The translations under genes and the position numbers were made by a program. This document shows, piece by piece, positions 48,660-57,532 of a stretch of DNA of 64,000 nucleotides; the first letter of the stretch is position 1; each line of letters opens with the position of its first letter. The notes beneath the pieces were generated by a model. That model was not told the DNA's origin, did not search any database, and was given only the letters and a program-made list of their open reading frames with translations. The stretch is from NCBI RefSeq assembly GCF_017837635.1, contig NZ_JAGJRS010000019.1, forward strand, positions 111,623-175,622, in the 5' to 3' direction. This DNA is from Frateuria flava. Its GTDB lineage: Bacteria; Pseudomonadota; Gammaproteobacteria; Xanthomonadales; Rhodanobacteraceae.

Positions 48660-49196
48660 CTACGAGCAGCTCTCGCCCCTCGGCCGGCTGCCACGCACCC
48701 GTCCGGAGTTCGATACCACCACTCCAAGCGGCTCCCCGCCGCCGCCCGGATTGCAGAAACGCAGGGTGAGGTTGCTTCCGCTAGCGCTGCCGTCGGAAAG
48801 GAACGTCACATGCCGGCGCGACTCGCTGCTCTGGATCACCAGCCGCGTGTGGCTGTCGCCCACGCGCAAGGGCGCGGCATCTGGCTGGTTGTCATGGTTG
48901 CGGTCGACGCCGACCAGCCAGCCACCGTCCCAGCGGCTCTCGTCACTGCAATGCACCCGGTCGCGGGTCGGGCAGAACAGCACCCGCGTGCGGCGCAGTA
49001 CCGCCTCGCCGCGCGCATAGCCCAGCGCCTCGATGAAATCCATCTGTGCCGACTGCGTTCGCCCGCGACGGACCAGTCCGGCCAGCGATGGGCTGGCGAT
49101 GCCGGCCAGGATGGCCAGGATCGTCACCACCATTACCTGTTCGACCAGCGTGACGCCGCGCATACGGCAGCGTCCGCTTTTCTGCATCCGTGCCAT
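48660..49196 (-). CDS. GspH/FimT-type pseudopilin
   Basis: A 178-residue prepilin-like protein. The leader (MARMQKSGRCRMRG) ends in Gly before VTLVEQVMVVTILAILAGIASP; Glu+5 is kept but +1 is Val, not Phe. The C-terminal beta domain with LRFCNPGGG and a final cysteine matches GspH/FimT minor pseudopilins. Such proteins prime type IV pilus or type II secretion fibres and FimT-like ones bind DNA. No other pilus genes adjoin it. Confidence 0.8.
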   Translation of the reverse strand: MARMQKSGRCRMRGVTLVEQVMVVTILAILAGIASPSLAGLVRRGRTQSAQMDFIEALGYARGEAVLRRTRVLFCPTRDRVHCSDESRWDGGWLVGVDRNHDNQPDAAPLRVGDSHTRLVIQSSESRRHVTFLSDGSASGSNLTLRFCNPGGGGEPLGVVVSNSGRVRGSRPRGESCS

Positions 49197-49284
49197 GCCG
49201 TCGCTCCCTGCGAGGAACGCGCATCATCCTTGGGGCTCCGCTCGCCGGAAAGCAGCCTGAACGCCGCCATCCGGTGGGCCTGTA

Positions 49285-49301
49285 CTGACAGAGTCTGTCA
49301 G
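49285..49301. promoter_or_regulatory. Inverted repeat upstream of uvrB
   Basis: CTGACAG and CTGTCAG are separated by AGT, a perfect 17-base inverted repeat, 47 bases before the uvrB start. It resembles an operator. It does not have the CTGT-N8-ACAG layout of the E. coli SOS box. Confidence 0.5.
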
Positions 49302-49347
49302 CAGGGCGCCTTTAAGATCGGCCCATCCGCCCGCATATCCGTCAGCC

Positions 49348-51378
49348 ATGACCGACCGTTTCCAGCTCGTCTCCCCGTACAAGCCCTCCGGCGACCAGCC
49401 GCAAGCCATCGCGAAACTCAGCGAGGGCTTCGAGGCCGGCCTGGCCGCCCAGACGCTGTTGGGCGTCACCGGCTCGGGCAAAACCTACACGATCGCCAAC
49501 GTGATCGAAAAAGTGCAGCGCCCGGCGGTGATCCTGGCGCCGAACAAGACGCTCGCCGCGCAGCTCTACGGCGAGTTCAAGGAGTTCTTCCCCAACAACG
49601 CGGTGGAGTACTTCGTCAGCTATTACGACTACTACCAGCCCGAGGCCTACGTGGTCGCCTCGGACACCTTCATCGAGAAGGATTCCTCGATCAACGACCA
49701 CATCGAGCAGATGCGCCTGGCCGCGACCAAGGCGCTGCTCTCGCGGCGCGACGCGATCATCGTCGCCACCGTCTCGGCGATCTACGGCCTGGGCGATCCG
49801 GAAGACTACCTCTCGCTGCGCCTGATCCTCTCCACCGGCGAGCGCATCGACCAGCGCAAGCTGATCCATCAGCTCACCGAGCTGCAGTACACCCGCAACG
49901 AGATGGAACTGCGCCGCGGCACCTACCGGGTGCGCGGCGAGAACATCGACGTCTTTCCGGCCGAATCGGAAACCGAGGCGCTGCGCATCGAGCTGTTCGA
50001 CGGCGACGTGGAAAGCCTGTCGCTGTTCGACCCGCTCACCGGCGAAACCATCCGCAAGGTCCAGCGCTACACCGTCTACCCGCGCACCCACTACGCCAGC
50101 ACCCGCGAGAGCGTGCTCAACGCCATCGAGACGATCAAGGTCGAGCTCAAGGAACGTCTTGATCAGCTCTACCGCGACAACAAGCTGGTCGAGGCGCAGC
50201 GGCTGGACCAGCGCACCCGCTTCGACATCGAGATGATGGCCGAGGTCGGCTTCTGCCAGGGCATCGAGAACTACTCGCGCCACATGACCCGCCGCGGCCC
50301 CGGCGAGCCGCCGCCGACGCTGTTTGACTACCTGCCTCCGGATGCGCTGCTGGTGGTGGACGAATCGCACGTCACCGTCCCGCAGCTGGGCGCCATGTAC
50401 AAGGGCGACCGCTCGCGCAAGGAGACGCTGGTCGAATTCGGCTTCCGCCTGCCCTCGGCGATGGACAACCGCCCGCTGCGCTTCGAGGAATGGGAGCAGC
50501 GAGCGCCGCGCACGATCTACGTCTCGGCCACCCCGCGCGACTACGAGCTGCAGAAATCCGGCGACGCCGTGGTCGAGCTGGTAGTGCGCCCCACCGGCCT
50601 GGTCGACCCGGAGGTGGAAGTGCGCCCGGTGCGCACCCAGGTCGACGACCTGCTCGGCGAGGCCAGGAAGCGTATCGCGATGGGCGACCGCATCCTGGTC
50701 ACCACGCTAACCAAGCGCATGGCCGAGAACCTCACCGAATACCTCTCCGAGCACGACGTGAAGGTGCGTTACCTGCACTCGGATATCGAGACCGTCGAGC
50801 GCACCGAAATCATCCGCGACCTGCGCCTGGGCGAGTTCGACGTACTGGTCGGCATCAACCTGCTGCGCGAGGGCCTGGACATGCCCGAGGTCTCGCTGGT
50901 GGCGATCCTGGACGCCGACAAGGAAGGCTTCCTGCGCTCCACCGGTTCGCTGATCCAGACGATCGGCCGCGCCGCCCGCAACGTGCGCGGCAAGGCCATC
51001 CTCTACGCCGACCAGGTCACCCGTTCCATGCAGGCCGCGATGGACGAGACCAGCCGCCGCCGCGAGAAGCAGATCGCCTACAACGAGGCCAACGGCATCA
51101 CACCGCAGACCGTCGTGCGCCGTATCGCCGACATCATGGAAGGTGCCCGCGCCGAGCCGTCCGCGCGCGGCAAGGGCAAGGCCGCCAAGGGCGCGCGCGG
51201 CAAGGCCGTGGCCGAAGGGGCAGGGGAATACGCCAACCTCAGCGCCACCCAGGCCGCCGCAGCGATCCGCAAGCTCGAGGGCCAGATGTACAAGCACGCC
51301 CAGAACCTGGAGTTCGAGGAAGCTGCACGCCTCCGCGACCAGATCCACAAGCTGCGCGAACAGGTGATGCAGAGCTGA
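49348..51378 (+). CDS. uvrB: Excinuclease ABC subunit B
   Basis: A 676-residue UvrB. Walker A is [13 protein letters not shown] (about 37-49); the beta-hairpin region is [15 protein letters not shown]; the DEAD-like box is [11 protein letters not shown] (about 336); helicase motif VI is [16 protein letters not shown]-terminal UVR domain (about 636-672) binds UvrC. It verifies DNA damage in nucleotide excision repair. ATG 49348 ([19 protein letters not shown]) is the standard start. The lysine/alanine linker at about 608-630 is slightly longer than in E. coli. Confidence 0.98.
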   Translation: MTDRFQLVSPYKPSGDQPQAIAKLSEGFEAGLAAQTLLGVTGSGKTYTIANVIEKVQRPAVILAPNKTLAAQLYGEFKEFFPNNAVEYFVSYYDYYQPEAYVVASDTFIEKDSSINDHIEQMRLAATKALLSRRDAIIVATVSAIYGLGDPEDYLSLRLILSTGERIDQRKLIHQLTELQYTRNEMELRRGTYRVRGENIDVFPAESETEALRIELFDGDVESLSLFDPLTGETIRKVQRYTVYPRTHYASTRESVLNAIETIKVELKERLDQLYRDNKLVEAQRLDQRTRFDIEMMAEVGFCQGIENYSRHMTRRGPGEPPPTLFDYLPPDALLVVDESHVTVPQLGAMYKGDRSRKETLVEFGFRLPSAMDNRPLRFEEWEQRAPRTIYVSATPRDYELQKSGDAVVELVVRPTGLVDPEVEVRPVRTQVDDLLGEARKRIAMGDRILVTTLTKRMAENLTEYLSEHDVKVRYLHSDIETVERTEIIRDLRLGEFDVLVGINLLREGLDMPEVSLVAILDADKEGFLRSTGSLIQTIGRAARNVRGKAILYADQVTRSMQAAMDETSRRREKQIAYNEANGITPQTVVRRIADIMEGARAEPSARGKGKAAKGARGKAVAEGAGEYANLSATQAAAAIRKLEGQMYKHAQNLEFEEAARLRDQIHKLREQVMQS

Positions 51379-51454
51379 CGCCGCTCCCTGTAGCTCCATC
51401 TCTCCCCGGGAGAGGGGCCACTCTTGCGCGGAACCACCATCGGGCCTAAAAGGC

Positions 51455-51483
51455 TTGGCACGGCTCCCCACCCTTGCTAAACT
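51455..51483 (+). promoter_or_regulatory. Sigma-70 promoter of tRNA-Val
   Basis: TTGGCA and TAAACT with an exact 17-base spacer, 11 bases before the tRNA. A strong match. Confidence 0.8.
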
Positions 51484-51494
51484 TCGCGGCTCTT

Positions 51495-51569
51495 GGGCGG
51501 TTAGCTCAGCGGTAGAGCACTACCTTGACATGGTAGGGGTCACAAGTTCGATCCTTGTACCGCCCACCA
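51495..51569 (+). tRNA. tRNA-Val (GAC)
   Basis: Acceptor GGGCGGT pairs with ACCGCCC; the anticodon arm is CTACC-TTGACAT-GGTAG (anticodon GAC); the T-arm is intact; discriminator A and an encoded CCA follow. Confidence 0.97.
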
Positions 51570-51583
51570 AGAGTTGAAGCAAA

Positions 51584-51615
51584 GAGGCCGGCGTATTTCG
51601 CCGGCCTCATTTGTT
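51584..51615 (+). terminator. Terminator of tRNA-Val
   Basis: Stem GAGGCCGGCG with CGCCGGCCTC, loop TATTT, followed by the T-rich ATTTGTTT. Confidence 0.85.
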
Positions 51616-51657
51616 TCGGGCCTTGGCCAGTGTACGCATCATACGCGCTCGCCCACT

Positions 51658-52575
51658 ATGAGTAGCATGAAAGCTGACCAAAGCGCCCTGGAGCGCACCC
51701 TTCTCCAGTGCCTGGGCAAACCGGACGTCCACCGCCCGGGCGTGTTGATTTACAACCGCGACTGCGTGGATGCGCTCTCCAGCCTGCCCGGCGAAATCGT
51801 CGATCTCACGGTCACGTCTCCGCCGTACAACATCGGCAAGGAGTACGAGGAGCAGCGCGACGTTTCCGATTATCTGGACTGGTGCGCCGCGTGGATCAGC
51901 CAGATCCATCGAGTGACAGCCGGAAATGGCGCGTTTTGGCTGAACCTCGGCTATTTCGCCCTTCCTGGCCGCGCCAAGGCCATTCCCATCTCCTATCTGC
52001 TTTGGGATCGCATCCCGTTTTTTTTGCAGCAGGAAATCGTCTGGCATTACGGTGCGGGCGTAGCGTCCCGGAAGTCGTTCTCGCCACGCAATGAAAAATT
52101 CCTGTGGTATCTGAAAAATCCGGATTCCTATGTGTTCAATCTCGACGACGTCAGGGACCCCAACGTCCGGTATCCGAACCAGAAAAAAAACGGCAAGTTG
52201 AAATGCAACCCGCTGGGCAAAAATCCGACCGACGTGTGGGAGTTTCCCAAGGTTACCTCCGGCAAGGACCGCGCCTCTGCAGAGCGGACCGCTCATCCGG
52301 CACAGTTTCCGCTGGCCTTGATCAATCGGATCATTCGAGCATGTAGCAACGAAGGGGGGTTGGTCGTCGACCCGTTCCTCGGATCGGGGACCACGGCTGA
52401 AGCCGCCCTCGGCAACGGGCGCCTGGTTCTCGGATTCGAGCTGGACCCGCGCTACGTTGCGATCGCGGAAAAGCGCGTGGACCAATACCTGGAGTGGCGA
52501 AGGAACGCCGATTCCCGGGCAAAGCTTTCGTTTTCGGAGCAGGGAGATCAGCTTTCCCCGATCGACATCGGCTGA
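51658..52575 (+). CDS. Site-specific DNA methyltransferase, beta class, orphan
   Basis: A 305-residue DNA methyltransferase. Motif IV is VTSPPYNIGKEYE (SPPY about 54-57), near the N-terminus. The SAM-binding motif I VVDPFLGSGTTAEAAL is near the C-terminus (about 237-252), the beta-class order. SPPY favours N4-cytosine but N6-adenine is possible. ATG 51658 is used; MKADQ at 51667 also fits. No restriction nuclease is adjacent. The gene lies 43 bases after the tRNA-Val terminator and uses more AT-rich codons than its neighbours, hinting at transfer. Confidence 0.88.
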   Translation: MSSMKADQSALERTLLQCLGKPDVHRPGVLIYNRDCVDALSSLPGEIVDLTVTSPPYNIGKEYEEQRDVSDYLDWCAAWISQIHRVTAGNGAFWLNLGYFALPGRAKAIPISYLLWDRIPFFLQQEIVWHYGAGVASRKSFSPRNEKFLWYLKNPDSYVFNLDDVRDPNVRYPNQKKNGKLKCNPLGKNPTDVWEFPKVTSGKDRASAERTAHPAQFPLALINRIIRACSNEGGLVVDPFLGSGTTAEAALGNGRLVLGFELDPRYVAIAEKRVDQYLEWRRNADSRAKLSFSEQGDQLSPIDIG

Positions 52576-52832
52576 AAGTCGCGCCTGCCGGCCGGTCGCT
52601 GAGGCTTGGCCAATCCGGTCGGAATGGTCCAACCATCCGAACCGGATGCGACGTAACCGAGGCGCGGTGACCAGTGGGTCGATTCTGTCGAAGTTAACCG
52701 CCAGATAACAGCCAGACTTGCTCTTTTTCGCTACCTCAGTCTTCTGGGCCTTCGCTGTCAGGCTTTACTGCATTCGTGTGCGCGGTATCGCTTTCGACAT
52801 AGCGTACCCATCAGGCGCCCATTGGAGCCATC

Positions 52833-53318
52833 GTGGATTCCTTCCCCAAGTACGCACGCGCGGAATGCGAACGTCGCTGGCGTGTCGACCCGCAGGCGGT
52901 GGATTCGGTGGCGTTGTTGCCTTTCCGCCAGATCGACGACCTGTACCTGCGTGACACGCGCTTGCGGCTGCGCCGGGTGCGTTCGGCAGAGGGCGTGGTG
53001 TTAAAGCTCGGCAAGAAGTACGGCAAGCGGTCCGATGGAGCCGAGCCCATCACCACTATCTACCTGACCGAAGTGGAATACGCGGCGCTGTCGCAGTTGC
53101 CGGGTTACGCTGTGAGCAAGCGGCGCTACTCCATGGGCGAGGGGGCGCTGGATGTCTACGAACTCCCAGTGTCGCTGGTGATCTTCGAGCAGGAGTTTGC
53201 TTCAGCCGCAGACGCGGCTGCCTTTGCGCCGCCGTCGTTCGCCATCGAGGAAGTCACGGATCGACCGGAGTACAGCGGCTTTTCCCTGGCGGTGGCGGCC
53301 CTCCGGAGCGAACGCTGA
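52833..53318 (+). CDS. CYTH-like domain protein
   Basis: A 161-residue protein starting at GTG 52833. KYARAECERRWRVD and IDDLYLRDTRLRLRRVR ... VLKLGKKYG fit the triphosphate tunnel (CYTH) fold: an acidic E-x-E-R start followed by alternating basic strands. IFEQEF and IEEVTDRPEYSGFSLA give acidic residues on later strands. Such enzymes hydrolyse triphosphates or inorganic polyphosphate; no substrate is inferred. It stands alone. Confidence 0.65.
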   Translation: MDSFPKYARAECERRWRVDPQAVDSVALLPFRQIDDLYLRDTRLRLRRVRSAEGVVLKLGKKYGKRSDGAEPITTIYLTEVEYAALSQLPGYAVSKRRYSMGEGALDVYELPVSLVIFEQEFASAADAAAFAPPSFAIEEVTDRPEYSGFSLAVAALRSER

Positions 53319-53545
53319 CTCCCGAGTGCGCTGCACAGATGGCGATACGCACGCGCCGTAGACGAGCACGGCCGTATCGTGAGCTCTGCCCCGGGGTTCG
53401 GACGGCCGGTCGCTCGTCACGCTGGTGTCAGTCGATCACCGGGGCACCACTTCTTTCAGTGCCGGTGCCGGCGCGCACGGCTCGAGGCTGTGACAGGGCG
53501 TGAGGCCTCCGCGGCTGCTTCCCGGCCGCAGGGATCGCCCGCCAC

Positions 53546-56107
53546 CTAACCGGCCCGGACGCACCGTTGCGCCGTTTCCAGCAGGTCGGCGACGGTGCCG
53601 ACAAGCTCCGCCTGGCGAAAGGGCTTGGCCAGGCGAGGCAGGCCGCCGGCCTCGCGTTCGGTAAGGGTGGCGAAGCCGGTAATCATCAGGGCGGGAATGT
53701 CCGGTCGCAGCACGCGGACCTGGTGCGCCAGCTCGGCTCCGCTCATGCCGGGCATAGCGTAATCGGTGACCAGCGCATCGAACGCCAGGCCGGCGTGGAT
53801 CTTCTGCAGCGCCTCGTGGCCGGAGCCGACAGAGACCACGGTGTACCCCGCGTCGGCCAGCATTTCGGCCGTCCCGCCGCGTACCAGATCCTCGTCATCG
53901 ACCAATAGTACGGTCGCGACGGGAACCTCGGGGATCGCTGCATCGTTCGCGGCCGTGTGCTGGGTGGCAGGCACCTCCGTGGATACCGGCAACCACAACG
54001 TCGCCGTGGTGCCGCGTCCGGGCAGGCTGTCCAGCGCGAAACCGCCGCCGGACTGGGCGGCCAGTCCATGCACCGAGGACAGGCCAAGCCCCGTGCCGCG
54101 ACCGACGCCCTTGGTCGTGAAGAACGGATCGATCGCGCGCTTGACTGTTTCCGGATCCATGCCGATGCCGGTGTCGGTCACGGAGAAGCGGATGTAGCGT
54201 CCCTCGGCCAGGCGGGGATGGTCGCCTGCCGCCGTCACGGTGACGCGCACGGCCAGATCGCCGCCGGTGGGCATCGCATCGCGAGCGTTGACGACGAGGT
54301 TCAGCAGCGCAAGCTCCAACTGGTTGGGATCGACCTGCGCCGGTGGCAGGCCATCGTCGCAGGAAATCGCCAGACGAATGCCCGGTCCGATCGACCGCGA
54401 GACCATATCGCCAAGGCCGGACAGGAGCCGCGCGACATCGACGGGTCGGGGCGCCAGGTGTTGCCGCCGGGAAAAGGCGAGCAGCCGCTGGATCAGCGTC
54501 CGCGCGCGCTCGGCCGCCTGCAGGCCGCCGGCGGTCATGCGGCGGGCGCGTTCGTCGCCGTCCAGCCGCCGCGACAGGGTGTCGAGCGCGCCGAGGATCG
54601 GCGTCAGCAGGTTGTTGAAGTCGTGCGCGACACCGCCGGTGAGCTGGCCGATGGTTTCCATCTTCTGCATCTCGTGCACCTGCGCGAGCGCCGCCTGGCG
54701 CTCCTCCACGGCAACCGCGATGCGCTCTTCCAGCTCGGCCGTGAGCTGGCGCAGCTCCTCTTCGCCACGCTTGCGTGCCGTGGTGTCGCTGGCCGCGCCG
54801 AACCATTCGATCACCCGGCCTTCGCCGTCGAGCATCGGCACCGCGCGGGCGTAGGTCCAGCCCAGGCTTCCGTCGGCCTGGCGGATGCGATGCTCGGACT
54901 CGAACATGCTGCGGCTTGCGATCGCCTCCTGCACGGCCGCGATGACACGCGGCTGGTCGTCGGGATGCACATAGGTCTGGAGCCAGTTCTCGCTCGGCTC
55001 GGTGGTGTCGGCCAGGAAGCCCTGGCCTTCGAGCGTGCGCAGTTCGCGCCAGTCCGCGCTCATCCGGAACACCGAGTACGCGCCCGTGGTGAGCAGGGCA
55101 CGGAAGCGGGCCTCGCTCTCGCGCAGAGCGTTCTCCGCGGTGGCCTGCTCGATCGCAGCCCAGGTGCGCGTCGCAACGTCCTCGATGAGCGCGACTTCCT
55201 GCCCGGTCCAGCGACGCGGCTCGCGGAAGTTGACGTAGAGGGAGGCGACCAGCCGCCCCTCACGCACCAGTGGTACCGACACGACCGATCGCGTCTGAAT
55301 CGCGCGCCAGACACCCGGATCCTCGCCCCCGGCCTCGACATCGTCGCAGACCTCGGTTTGGCCGTTCCTGTGGCGTGCCACCCGTTTCGCGCCGAAGCGG
55401 GCCAGCGGAACGCTGCCGGTCAGCGGTTCGACGCCGTCGGCGAAGCAGGCGTCGTAGAGAAGGGTCTCCCCGTCCGGCTGCAACCGGGCGTAGCCGGCGC
55501 GCTGGGCGCCGAGATGGCGGCCCAGCGCCGTGACCGCGCGCTCGACCAGCACACGCGGATCGCCCACCCCGTTGAGCGCTTCTTCCAGTTCGATGCGAAA
55601 GCGTTGGCGGCGCACGGCCAGCACCTGGTCGGTGGTTTCGGCGACGGCGCAGAACATGCCGCCGACAGAGCCGCTTTCGTCCCATACCGGCGAATACGAA
55701 AAGGTAAACCAGGTCTGCTCGTCGAAACCCTTGCGGTTCATCAGCAGTGGCAGGTTTTCGCGGTAGACGCCTTCTCCGGACATGGCCGCATCGATCAGCG
55801 GCGCGATGTCTGGCCAGATTTCACGCCAGATGTCTTCGAAGCGTGCGCCGAGTGCGGTCGGGTGCTTGGCGCCGAGGATTTCAGCGTAGGGATCGTTGTA
55901 GAGGAAGCCCAGTTGCGGCCCCCATGCGACGAACATGGGGAACTTCGAATTCAGCAGCAGGCTCACCACCGAGCGCAGCGATTGGGGCCAGCGGTCGGGC
56001 GCGCCCAGTGGCGAACGGGACCAGTCGTGGCCGCGCATCAGGGCGGCAACCTTTCCTCCGCCGGCGAGGAAACTCTCCTCCGGCGACGTGGCATCAGGCA
56101 GGGGCAC
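53546..56107 (-). CDS. Hybrid sensor histidine kinase (PAS-GAF-PAS-HK-REC)
   Basis: An 853-residue cytosolic hybrid kinase from GTG 56107, chosen because GAGGAAG lies just upstream; an ATG at 56269 would add 54 residues of poor quality. Order: PAS (about 30-170), GAF (about 185-335), PAS/PAC (about 345-465), H-box GGVAHDFNNLLTP (His about 495), ATPase with NARDAM, DTGIGM and GTGLGL motifs, and a C-terminal receiver (VLLVDDEDLV; Asp in LVTDYAMPGMSG, about 781). No transmembrane segment is seen. Stimulus and partner regulator are unknown. Confidence 0.9.
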   Translation of the reverse strand: MPLPDATSPEESFLAGGGKVAALMRGHDWSRSPLGAPDRWPQSLRSVVSLLLNSKFPMFVAWGPQLGFLYNDPYAEILGAKHPTALGARFEDIWREIWPDIAPLIDAAMSGEGVYRENLPLLMNRKGFDEQTWFTFSYSPVWDESGSVGGMFCAVAETTDQVLAVRRQRFRIELEEALNGVGDPRVLVERAVTALGRHLGAQRAGYARLQPDGETLLYDACFADGVEPLTGSVPLARFGAKRVARHRNGQTEVCDDVEAGGEDPGVWRAIQTRSVVSVPLVREGRLVASLYVNFREPRRWTGQEVALIEDVATRTWAAIEQATAENALRESEARFRALLTTGAYSVFRMSADWRELRTLEGQGFLADTTEPSENWLQTYVHPDDQPRVIAAVQEAIASRSMFESEHRIRQADGSLGWTYARAVPMLDGEGRVIEWFGAASDTTARKRGEEELRQLTAELEERIAVAVEERQAALAQVHEMQKMETIGQLTGGVAHDFNNLLTPILGALDTLSRRLDGDERARRMTAGGLQAAERARTLIQRLLAFSRRQHLAPRPVDVARLLSGLGDMVSRSIGPGIRLAISCDDGLPPAQVDPNQLELALLNLVVNARDAMPTGGDLAVRVTVTAAGDHPRLAEGRYIRFSVTDTGIGMDPETVKRAIDPFFTTKGVGRGTGLGLSSVHGLAAQSGGGFALDSLPGRGTTATLWLPVSTEVPATQHTAANDAAIPEVPVATVLLVDDEDLVRGGTAEMLADAGYTVVSVGSGHEALQKIHAGLAFDALVTDYAMPGMSGAELAHQVRVLRPDIPALMITGFATLTEREAGGLPRLAKPFRQAELVGTVADLLETAQRCVRAG

Positions 56108-56493
56108 GGGCTCTTCCTCATGGGGGTGGGCAGCCGACCCGTTCTTGGCTGACTGCTCACCTGGATGGTTAGAGCGCGGGGCTCGCGTCGCGACCGCAAG
56201 GCGACGGCACGGCAATCGTGTCGCCGCGATGCCCGGTCGAAGATAGAGCCTAGCAATAACACACTCCATGTGATGCTGCGCCAGGACACGAAACGCGGAC
56301 GTGGTCGGCCGCTACTGTGCGCAGGCCAGTTGCCCGGCTGCGTCCGATGCCGGCCTCAGCCGGGTGCGTGGCGGGGCAAGCTGTCGACTGGGGGTTCGGA
56401 AAGGTGTCCGCGTTGGCGCCTGCTGCGAGCCCGGTCCCCGAGGCCGGTGCGCACGACCTGGCGGTTGCGCCGACTGTGCTAGCTAAACCCCCC

Positions 56494-56817
56494 ATGAAGC
56501 ATCTTCTGACGCCCGACGGGCGCTATCTCGTGGTGCGTGGCCGGCTGTGGCGCGCCGCCAACCCCGGCCTGCCGCGCACGCTGCGGGAGGCGTGGGTGCG
56601 CCGGCTGATGGCAGCGCGCCGGGCGGTGGGAGCGGCGCGCAGATCGGACGACGCCGAAGCGCTCGCGCTGGCCGGAAAGGCGGTGGATGAAGCGAAGGTG
56701 GCGCTTGGCGAGCGGGGTCCGGTGTGGTGGAGCGACGGCGCGCCCGACCTCAATCGCCACCTGGTGAAGAACACGCCTTACGCGGCGTGGTTCGAGAGCG
56801 TGGAAAGGGGTGCCTGA
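56494..56817 (+). CDS. Conserved small hypothetical protein
   Basis: A 107-residue protein starting at ATG 56494 (MKHLLTPDGRYLVVRGRLWR). Segments LVVRGRLWRAANPGLP, DEAKVALGERGPVWWSDGAPD and NRHLVKNTPYAAWF are highly ordered and resemble a family I recall as common and unannotated in proteobacteria. No known catalytic motif. It lies 65 bases before an OsmC gene. Confidence 0.7.
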   Translation: MKHLLTPDGRYLVVRGRLWRAANPGLPRTLREAWVRRLMAARRAVGAARRSDDAEALALAGKAVDEAKVALGERGPVWWSDGAPDLNRHLVKNTPYAAWFESVERGA

Positions 56818-56882
56818 GCCGCCTCGCAACCGGGCCTTTCTCGCTTACCCTACGCGCCATGTCGGTCGACCAGAGGCCCGCC

Positions 56883-57299
56883 ATGGAGATCTCGGCCCGT
56901 ATCCGTAACACCCTCGACGATCACTCGTTGAGTGTGTCCACCGCCGGCCATGCGCAGTCGCTGCGCGTATCCGCCAAGCCCGGCGGGCGCGGCAGTGCGG
57001 TCAATGGCGGAGAATTGCTCGCCGCCGCGCTGGCCACCTGCTACTGCAACGACCTGTACCGGGAAGCGGATCGGCTCGGTGTCGGGATCAGCGCGTGCGA
57101 GGTGATCGCGACGGTGCAGTTCGGAGCCGTCGGACAGGCGGCCACGGTGGTCACGTATGCCGCGAGAGTCGAATCCCGGGCGCCGGCGGACGAGGTCGAA
57201 CGGCTGCTTTGCGAAACGGACCGCCTGGCCGAAGTGCACAACACGTTGCGCAGCGGCTGCGCCGTCGAGCGCGTCGCATGGCCGCGGTCGGGGAATTGA
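56883..57299 (+). CDS. OsmC/Ohr family protein
   Basis: A 138-residue OsmC-like protein starting at ATG 56883, with AGAGG upstream; ATG 56859 would add eight residues. NGGELLAAALATCYCNDLYREA contains the conserved Cys in the ATCYCND block. The second conserved Cys lies in RSGCAVERV near the C-terminus, consistent with peroxide reduction. Organic hydroperoxide resistance is the general family role. Confidence 0.85.
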   Translation: MEISARIRNTLDDHSLSVSTAGHAQSLRVSAKPGGRGSAVNGGELLAAALATCYCNDLYREADRLGVGISACEVIATVQFGAVGQAATVVTYAARVESRAPADEVERLLCETDRLAEVHNTLRSGCAVERVAWPRSGN

Positions 57300-57532
57300 T
57301 GCCCGGATTGGGCGCGCGCGACATGCCAGTGCGCGGGTGGGACCTATCCCCGTGGCCCGGGCCAGGGCAGGGTCGAGCGCCCGCTGAGGATGCGAAGGAC
57401 CATAGGGGCGAGGTTGAGCCCATCGTCCTGCCCTCAGGCTGACAACCCGCCCGCGTCAACGCGCTCGGCAACTTCCTTCCGACGCGCGATCTGCACTTAG
57501 AATCGCGTGCAATCCAGCCCGGGGGCACCTGT

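Noticed and set aside
51495..53318. Genomic island with attachment sites at tRNA-Val
   Set aside because: No integrase and no direct repeat of the tRNA 3' end was seen downstream of the methyltransferase gene.
53957..56152. Antisense frame of 731 codons opposite the histidine kinase
   Set aside because: Shadow of a clearly real multidomain kinase.
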